15,137 nucleotides of DNA from contig JAPLDC010000257.1 in NCBI GenBank assembly GCA_026391935.1, positions 1 through 15,137 on the forward strand. Reading direction: 5' to 3'. The notes below the pieces were generated by a model that worked only from the letters and a program-made list of their open reading frames with translations, made no database searches and had not been told where the DNA came from. This document shows positions 7,521 to 13,153 of the stretch, one piece after another. Each line of letters opens with the position of its first letter. Positions within the stretch are counted from its first letter, which is position 1. The stretch comes from Bacteroidota bacterium (GTDB lineage: Bacteria; Bacteroidota; Bacteroidia; 2-12-FULL-35-15). The position numbers were made by a program, and so were the translations under genes.

Positions 7521-8383
7521 TAGTGAAAAATGCTCTTACTAATATTAAACAAAACTTCTTTTCTATACCATGCAGTCGCACGAATATCTGTAATCGGAGA
7601 TGCATAAGAAAGTACTTTTTTTGCAAATTCTTCTTTCTCTTTTTCAGAAATAGACTTATACTTTTTTCCAATCAAATACTTACAAGCAGAATCAGCAAAT
7701 CTCACTGTTGGTGCAGAAGCACCTATTGCAATACCTGCCTTTATTATCTCTCCAAACTTATTTACTTGAATATGATATGCCAAAGAAACTACAGAGCACT
7801 CCATTGAGCGTCTAGTTCCAACTTTAATAAAATTAGAAAAAACATCTTTCGTGTCTTTGCTTTTTGATGGAACGGAGATGCCATACAGAACTTCGTTTTT
7901 TTTGAGTGCTGTTTTTCTAACCCCAGTAAAAAAATCAGAGATAATGACATTCCTACTTTTTCCTGAAGTTGATAGAAGTTCACACGTTGCATCAAGAGCA
8001 ACAAGTGCACATGCGATATCTCCTGAAGGTGAAGCTGTACATAAATTCCCTCCAACGGTTGCAACCTGCCGGATCTGTGTTGAAGCAAGATTAAAAGCTG
8101 ATTCATGAAGAGCAGTATAATTATTTCGAATCTCTTCATTCATCAATATTTTATGAGCAGTGAACATTGCTCCAAAACGTAAGCCTTTGGCAGATTTTTT
8201 AAACCCTGAAAACTGAACATCTTTGATCTGTGAAAGATTGATAACAGTTAGATTAGCATGAGGCTTTTTTTTGAGTTCCATCAAAAGATCAGTGCAGCCA
8301 GCGCCAAAACGGAAATTTTTTTCTTTGCGAATTACATCCAATAGTTCGGATCTTGTTCTTGGACTTATGATAGTAAATTCCAT
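7520..8383 (-). CDS. FAD-binding medium subunit of a xanthine-dehydrogenase-family molybdenum hydroxylase
   Basis: 287 residues, the usual length of CoxM/XdhB-type subunits. It passes electrons between the 2Fe-2S clusters and NAD or another carrier through FAD. Seen: FAD motif FGAGCTDL (26-33, family AGGTDL-like), RQVATVGGNLCTASPSGD (105-122) matching the second FAD motif, and DFFTGVRKTAL (150-160). The insertion that holds an extra [4Fe-4S] cluster in the HcrB subunit of 4-hydroxybenzoyl-CoA reductase is not present, which argues against classical 4-hydroxybenzoyl-CoA dehydroxylation. Unusually, it is separated from the other two subunit genes by a cysteine-synthase-like gene, 16 nt upstream. 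Its stop overlaps the aminotransferase start. The substrate cannot be deduced from this subunit. Confidence 0.9.
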   Translation of the reverse strand: MEFTIISPRTRSELLDVIRKEKNFRFGAGCTDLLMELKKKPHANLTVINLSQIKDVQFSGFKKSAKGLRFGAMFTAHKILMNEEIRNNYTALHESAFNLASTQIRQVATVGGNLCTASPSGDIACALVALDATCELLSTSGKSRNVIISDFFTGVRKTALKKNEVLYGISVPSKSKDTKDVFSNFIKVGTRRSMECSVVSLAYHIQVNKFGEIIKAGIAIGASAPTVRFADSACKYLIGKKYKSISEKEKEEFAKKVLSYASPITDIRATAWYRKEVLFNISKSIFH

Positions 8384-8399
8384 GTAATAAAAAGGTTTA

Positions 8400-9272
8400 T
8401 TAAAAAATACTTAAATATCTTTCAGCTCTGTCGGATAATATAGTAACTACTATACCCTCCGGATTATTTTTCTCTATCCATCTTTCGGCAGCAAGAACAT
8501 TAGCACCGGAACTGAATCCAACAAAAATGCCTTTTTCTTTTACCAATCTTCTCGCTCTTTCCTTTGCTTCTTCAGTAGTAATCAAAATAATATCATCCAA
8601 TGCTTTCAAATCGACAAGGAATTTCCCTCCATCGCCTATACCCTGAATTCCATGTACACCATGTTCTCCACCACTCATAACAGGTGACTCAGCAGGTTCG
8701 CAAGCGATCACTTTCAAATTTGGGTTCGCTTTAATTATTGCTTTTCTTATACCCATCATTGTTCCACCTGTACCCGTCCCAAGAACTATCGCTGAAATTT
8801 CTGAAATATTTTTTGTCTGATTAAGAATTTCAACTCCAGTAGTTTTTTCATGACACTCAATATTCAATGGATAAAGAAATTGGTTCGTATTAAACCAGCC
8901 ATTTTTTGCAGCCAATTCATTTCTCAATTCTATTGCACGATCAAAATCACCATCATCTACCTCAATAATTTCTGCTCCGAATAACCGCATCATTTGTTTT
9001 CGTTCTTCACTCATATTTCGAGGCATTACAATTTTCACTTTATAGCCTCTCTCTGCACCAATAAAAGAAAAAGCAATTCCTGTATTTCCACTTGTCGCTT
9101 CAATTATCGTGTCACCCTTTTTTATCAGATTATTTTTTTCCGCATTATTAATAATGTAGGTTGCTATTCGATCTTTAATACTGCCGCTTGGATTAAAAAC
9201 TTCAAATTTTGCATACAACTTATCGTTTATTTTTAATAACGGTGTATTGCCAACAGTATCTGATGGTCTCAT
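8400..9272 (-). CDS. Cysteine synthase (O-acetylserine sulfhydrylase) family PLP enzyme
   Basis: 290 residues, slightly short for CysK/CysM (about 300-320). Fold-type II PLP enzymes of this group make cysteine from O-acetylserine and sulfide, or carry out related beta-replacement or beta-elimination on substituted alanines. Seen: VGNTPLLK (7-14), PLP lysine K33 in NPSGSIKDRIA (27-37), substrate loop EATSGNTG (58-65), PLP phosphate loop GTGTGGT (165-171), HGIQGIGDG (207-215), GFSSGAN (252-258) and the closing LSDRAERYLS (279-288). All catalytic motifs are present. Its ATG overlaps the stop of the molybdopterin-subunit gene as ATGA, so it is translationally coupled to that subunit and sits between two subunits of one enzyme. 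It might supply cysteine for the sulfido ligand of the molybdenum cofactor or for Fe-S assembly, or act on a beta-substituted alanine (both inference). Confidence 0.9.
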   Translation of the reverse strand: MRPSDTVGNTPLLKINDKLYAKFEVFNPSGSIKDRIATYIINNAEKNNLIKKGDTIIEATSGNTGIAFSFIGAERGYKVKIVMPRNMSEERKQMMRLFGAEIIEVDDGDFDRAIELRNELAAKNGWFNTNQFLYPLNIECHEKTTGVEILNQTKNISEISAIVLGTGTGGTMMGIRKAIIKANPNLKVIACEPAESPVMSGGEHGVHGIQGIGDGGKFLVDLKALDDIILITTEEAKERARRLVKEKGIFVGFSSGANVLAAERWIEKNNPEGIVVTILSDRAERYLSIF

Positions 9273-11590
9273 AGAGAAATAAGATTATGATGATTATTAT
9301 TTATTTTACTTAAAGATATTGCTTTTAAAACCCTTTCAGGAGTAAGAGGTAATTCAACAAACTCCACTCCTAGTGCATTACAAACAGCATTTGCAATTGC
9401 AGCAGCAGTCGGAATCAAAGGTGCTTCACCAACTCCTTTTGCTCCATAAGGACCTTCCTTATCATTCGTTTCAATTGGAAAAAAATGAATGTCTGGAATA
9501 TCAGAGGCTGTTAGCATTTTGTAATTGTGAAAATTAGGATTCAAGATCTTTCCTTCGTGCATCAATAATTCTTCCGTCAATGCATAACCAACACCTTGTA
9601 ATAATCCTCCTTCAATTTGACCACCAAGCAATAATGGGTTTAACACCTTACCAACATCTTGTGCAACATAAATATCTAACACTTTTACATTCCCGGTGTA
9701 GGTATCAACCTCCACTTCAATCGCCTGTGAGGCAAATGCATAGGAGCCGGAAACATTTCCTTTAAAATTTTTATCTTGAAATTTACTTGATGGCTCATAA
9801 AAAAAAGATGCGATTGCAAGTTCATTCGGCTCAGAAAAATGCATTTCACGAACCACTTTATCCAGTGCGATACTATCTTTTGACTTTACTGAAACGATTT
9901 GTCCGTTCTCATAATCGAACTCTGAATGACTACTATTCATTAATTCAGATGCTTTTTTACTGAGCTTTTCTTTTAATATTTTGATCGCACCCAACAAAGA
10001 ATTACCAGCAACAAAACTTGTTCTTGAAGCATGAACACCCACATCCCAAGGCTTTACGTCCGTATCGGTATTAATTACTTTTATTTTCTTCAGATCAATA
10101 CCTAATTCTTCAGCGGCCATCATAGCCAAAACTGTTTCGGATCCTTGTCCAATTTCATTTGACCCGCTAATGATAGTACAATAGCCATAAGGGTCAATTT
10201 TTAAAGTTGTTCCGCAACCATCCGAACGATATATTTTTGCTCCTCCTCCAACATGCAACATAGAAGCCAAACCAATCCCCTTCTTGAATCTTGCATCTTG
10301 CTTAGCAATAACCTTTTTATTGTAATTACTTTTCTTAATAACAGTTTCTAAACATTCTTTATGACCACATGTATCAAAGTGCAAACCCTGACCTGTTACT
10401 TCGCCTTTTTCGTTCGCATTCAATAAACGGATTTCAGCTTTATCCATCCCAATTTTATCTGCTAGCAAATCAATTACTCTTTCCAAAGCAAAAGTTGCCT
10501 GTGGATTTCCATATCCTCGGAATGATCCTGCAAAAACATTATTTGTATATACTGCTGTTGCATTAAACTTACACGCTTTTAATTTATAAAGCGATGAAAA
10601 CGACTGCATGATAACGAATGGTGTGGTTGCCCCCCAGGATGTGTATGCACCGTTATCCTTTAAGATATTTATTTCCCTAAAAGTAAAATTCCCTTTCTTA
10701 TCCACACCAGCAGTCAGATCAATTACCATCGGCTGACGAATAGGAGAAGCAATAAACTCTTCTTCACGCGAAAAAAGAATCTGAACGGGTCTGCCAGTCT
10801 TCATTGAAAGCAAGGCACATATTGGCTCAAAAGGATGAATATCCAACTTGCTCCCAAAGCCTCCTCCAATTATCGGCTGGATAACACGAATATCGGAAGG
10901 ACTCATTTTTAATGCATGCGCCATATCCCTTTGGTACAAGAAAGGCACCTGTGTTGAGCTATACATCAATAATTTTTTATCAACCTTATTAAAACTTGCG
11001 GTAACATTACTTGTCGCCATACATGCATGAGTCATGCGAGGCAATGTGAAACGTCTGGAAACAATGTGTGCACTATTCTTTTTTGCTTCTTCCAGATTTC
11101 CATGTTCATAATGAAAAGTTTCCGCAATATTTTTATTTTCAAATTTCCCACTTATGAACTTATTTATCTGTGGAGCACTATCTTTTAAAGCGTCATTCGC
11201 ATCATAAATTCCTTTCCTAACCTTATATTTTACTTTAATCAATTCCAAAGCTTGTTTTGCAATCTCTTTTGTTTCGGCAGCAACAGCAGCAATTTCGTCA
11301 CGTGTACAATTCGCTTCCCCTTTTTTCAAGATTGGATGATCACGTTTGTAACCAATATTATTTACATCCACATCATCCGCTGTAATGATACAAACTACAC
11401 CAGGTAGCTTTTTTGCTTCCGAAAGATCAATTGATTGGATAATAGCAGAAGGATGTTCTGTGCGTAATATTGCTCCGTGCAGCATATTCGGCAATGTAAT
11501 ATCATGCCCATAAACGGCTTTACCTGTTACACGGATATTTGCATCCTGTTTAGGAACCGGTGTTCCAATAACCTTTAATTTCTTAGCCAT
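9269..11590 (-). CDS. Molybdopterin-binding large subunit, xanthine-dehydrogenase/aldehyde-oxidase family
   Basis: 773 residues, the normal length of the catalytic subunit in three-subunit molybdenum hydroxylases. These add (or, in 4-hydroxybenzoyl-CoA reductase, remove) an oxygen on aromatic or heterocyclic substrates. Seen: a typical N-terminal KVIGTPVPKQDANIRVTGKA (6-25), IGGGFGSK (241-248), the substrate-channel motif GSFRGYGNPQ (355-364), GSNEIGQGSETV in the C-terminal half, GYALTEEL, and the catalytic glutamate E722 in GPYGAKGVGE. At 186-193 it reads MTHACMAT; aligned by eye with bovine xanthine oxidase QEHFYLET, the purine-binding Glu is Ala192, while the channel Arg is kept (R358). 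Purine is therefore an unlikely substrate. The gene follows the 2Fe-2S subunit gene by 9 nt and its stop overlaps the next gene. The true substrate, possibly an aryl-CoA or N-heterocycle, is unknown. Confidence 0.93.
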   Translation of the reverse strand: MAKKLKVIGTPVPKQDANIRVTGKAVYGHDITLPNMLHGAILRTEHPSAIIQSIDLSEAKKLPGVVCIITADDVDVNNIGYKRDHPILKKGEANCTRDEIAAVAAETKEIAKQALELIKVKYKVRKGIYDANDALKDSAPQINKFISGKFENKNIAETFHYEHGNLEEAKKNSAHIVSRRFTLPRMTHACMATSNVTASFNKVDKKLLMYSSTQVPFLYQRDMAHALKMSPSDIRVIQPIIGGGFGSKLDIHPFEPICALLSMKTGRPVQILFSREEEFIASPIRQPMVIDLTAGVDKKGNFTFREINILKDNGAYTSWGATTPFVIMQSFSSLYKLKACKFNATAVYTNNVFAGSFRGYGNPQATFALERVIDLLADKIGMDKAEIRLLNANEKGEVTGQGLHFDTCGHKECLETVIKKSNYNKKVIAKQDARFKKGIGLASMLHVGGGAKIYRSDGCGTTLKIDPYGYCTIISGSNEIGQGSETVLAMMAAEELGIDLKKIKVINTDTDVKPWDVGVHASRTSFVAGNSLLGAIKILKEKLSKKASELMNSSHSEFDYENGQIVSVKSKDSIALDKVVREMHFSEPNELAIASFFYEPSSKFQDKNFKGNVSGSYAFASQAIEVEVDTYTGNVKVLDIYVAQDVGKVLNPLLLGGQIEGGLLQGVGYALTEELLMHEGKILNPNFHNYKMLTASDIPDIHFFPIETNDKEGPYGAKGVGEAPLIPTAAAIANAVCNALGVEFVELPLTPERVLKAISLSKINNNHHNLISL

Positions 11591-11599
11591 TGTAATATG

Positions 11600-12130
11600 T
11601 TATCCTTGTTTAAATAATTCTTCAGCAGCATCAATGATTTTTGTATAACCTGTGCATCGGCAAAGATTCCCTTCCAAATATTTTTTAATTTCTTCTCTTG
11701 TTGGTAAATCTTGAATAATGTCACCAGGAACATGTTGTGCATTCTCATATTGATTCAACATTGCTTTTATAGACATTGCCATTCCTGAAGTACAAAAACC
11801 ACATTGAACAGCACCTTTTTCAACAAGCGTTTCTTGAATTGGATGCAATGAACCATCTGTATTTATTAATCCTTCAATAGTTGTAATCTTTTTTCCATTT
11901 GCATTAATCGCAAGAAACAGACAGGAATTTACAGGTGCACCATCAACAAGAACAGTGCATGCTCCGCATTCACCTTCATGACAACCAGGCTTTGTCCCTT
12001 TTAACTCAAACACATCACGAATCAAATCAAGTAAAATAGTGGATGCTTTAATTTGACAGCTTACTTTTTTCTCATTAAGAAAAAAAGAAATATCATGAAG
12101 GATTTCTTTGTTATATTTAATCTTTTTCAT
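11600..12130 (-). CDS. [2Fe-2S] small subunit of the molybdenum hydroxylase
   Basis: 176 residues, with the two-cluster architecture of CoxS/XdhC/HcrC-type subunits that relay electrons between the molybdenum site and FAD. The N-terminal plant-type ferredoxin cluster uses C50, C55, C58 and C70 in KPGCHEGECGACTVLVDG (47-64) and VNSC (67-70). The C-terminal cluster uses C110 and C113 in VQCGFCTSGM (108-117) and C157 and C159 in GNLCRCTGY (154-162). Relative to the family the first ~20 residues are somewhat longer, so the true start could be a little downstream, though no better internal ATG is seen. It lies 15 nt after iorB and 9 nt before the large-subunit gene, as the first of the hydroxylase genes. 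Confidence 0.93.
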   Translation of the reverse strand: MKKIKYNKEILHDISFFLNEKKVSCQIKASTILLDLIRDVFELKGTKPGCHEGECGACTVLVDGAPVNSCLFLAINANGKKITTIEGLINTDGSLHPIQETLVEKGAVQCGFCTSGMAMSIKAMLNQYENAQHVPGDIIQDLPTREEIKKYLEGNLCRCTGYTKIIDAAEELFKQG

Positions 12131-12145
12131 TATTTACAAAATATA

Positions 12146-12745
12146 TTAAACTGGTTGTTTGTTCATTCCAAACTCTAATCCAAGTGAAAACGCTTTCAAA
12201 GTCTTGTCCTTAAAATGACCTATAACAGTAGCATTAACAGCTTCTTCAATCTTTTTTGCCGTAAGCGGAAAATCTTTCATCCGAGTGGCTCTGCCCAAAA
12301 GAAAAACATTATACAAAACAGAATCTATATTTTCGGGGAACTTTTCTATATAAACAACTTCTTTGCATTGTTCTTTTATGTAATCGACAAATTCATTAAC
12401 ATCAGGATATTCTGACATCTGAGCATTAACTGCATAGGGCTGTACACGATAATTTCCGAAAATAATACTGCTATTTTTATGGATATAATTGAGACATCTT
12501 TGTGTTTCCAGAGGCTCTAAACCAATAAGAATATCAATTCCTGCTTTCCCATAAAAACCCGAGCAATTTTTTCCTAATCCAATTCCGGAAGTAACTACTC
12601 CTCCCCGTTGCGAAAGTCCGTGAATTTCACTTACACTAACTGGAATATCAGAAAGCATTGCAGCCTCAACAATAATGTTGCTGAGGTATACAATTCCTTG
12701 TCCACCAACACCAGCTATCAAAATCTTTTTACATTTAGAACTCAT
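12146..12745 (-). CDS. iorB: Indolepyruvate (2-oxoacid) ferredoxin oxidoreductase beta subunit
   Basis: 199 residues, the usual size of IorB. IorAB oxidatively decarboxylates arylpyruvates (indolepyruvate, phenylpyruvate, hydroxyphenylpyruvate) to the aryl-acetyl-CoA with thiamine pyrophosphate, CoA and Fe-S centres. The beta subunit supplies the POR gamma-like domain. Seen: ILIAGVGGQGI (8-18), the IorB signature SEIHGLSQRGGVV (39-51) and IDILIGLEPLETQR (70-83). The start codon overlaps the preceding stop as ATGA, so translation is coupled to the STAS-like gene that separates it from iorA. That separation is unusual, since iorA and iorB are normally adjacent. It fits the fused IorA upstream. 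Confidence 0.9.
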   Translation of the reverse strand: MSSKCKKILIAGVGGQGIVYLSNIIVEAAMLSDIPVSVSEIHGLSQRGGVVTSGIGLGKNCSGFYGKAGIDILIGLEPLETQRCLNYIHKNSSIIFGNYRVQPYAVNAQMSEYPDVNEFVDYIKEQCKEVVYIEKFPENIDSVLYNVFLLGRATRMKDFPLTAKKIEEAVNATVIGHFKDKTLKAFSLGLEFGMNKQPV

Positions 12746-13152
12746 CTATTTCCCATTAACCAATTTAAAGTATCCTCTTCATTTTTGAAAACTTGTGTAG
12801 GATAAAAATTATTCCTCAGCTTAATAATAAATTGTGAAATTAACCTATGAGATAAATTATTAACTACAAGCGCAACTGCTTTCCTGTGTTTAGCTATTTC
12901 TTTACCAGATAAATATTCTCTTGTTTCAGTTGACATATTTCCAAATTCCCCTGTAACTACCATAACAGACACTTTATTATCACCTACAATATCTTCGCAT
13001 ACTTTGATAGCAGCTCTTGCTTTTTCAATCACAAAATCAAGATCATTTATATATTTCATAACCAAAATGCCGTTTTCATTTATAAAAACATTCCCAATAT
13101 CAGTAACAATGACTTCGTTAGGTTTTATTTTATATGGCCAAATTTTCAGCAT
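12742..13152 (-). CDS. Small STAS/SpoIIAA-like protein of unknown function between iorA and iorB
   Basis: 136 residues. I recognise the pattern of the small alpha/beta STAS/SEC14-like proteins common in Bacteroidota (I believe the DUF7793 group): an N-terminal beta hairpin with ENGILVMKY, a central beta strand VSVMVVTGEF, a helix with STETREYLSGKEIAKH, then VALVVNNLSHRLISQFIIKL, FYPTQVF and a closing NEEDTLNWL. No catalytic motif, signal peptide or membrane segment is visible. An open frame continues upstream to an ATG at 13209, but that would overlap iorA by 56 nt; the internal ATG at 13152 leaves one base after the iorA stop and starts the family-like sequence, so I chose it. The stop overlaps iorB by ATGA. 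Being coupled on both sides suggests it is made with IorAB, perhaps as an assembly or regulatory partner (inference). Confidence 0.6.
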   Translation of the reverse strand: MLKIWPYKIKPNEVIVTDIGNVFINENGILVMKYINDLDFVIEKARAAIKVCEDIVGDNKVSVMVVTGEFGNMSTETREYLSGKEIAKHRKAVALVVNNLSHRLISQFIIKLRNNFYPTQVFKNEEDTLNWLMGNR

Positions 13153-13153
13153 A

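Noticed and set aside
7520..12130. Calling the molybdenum enzyme 4-hydroxybenzoyl-CoA reductase (hcrABC) because it is near bcr genes.
   Set aside because: The FAD subunit lacks the extra [4Fe-4S] insertion typical of HcrB and is of standard CoxM length, so context alone is not enough.
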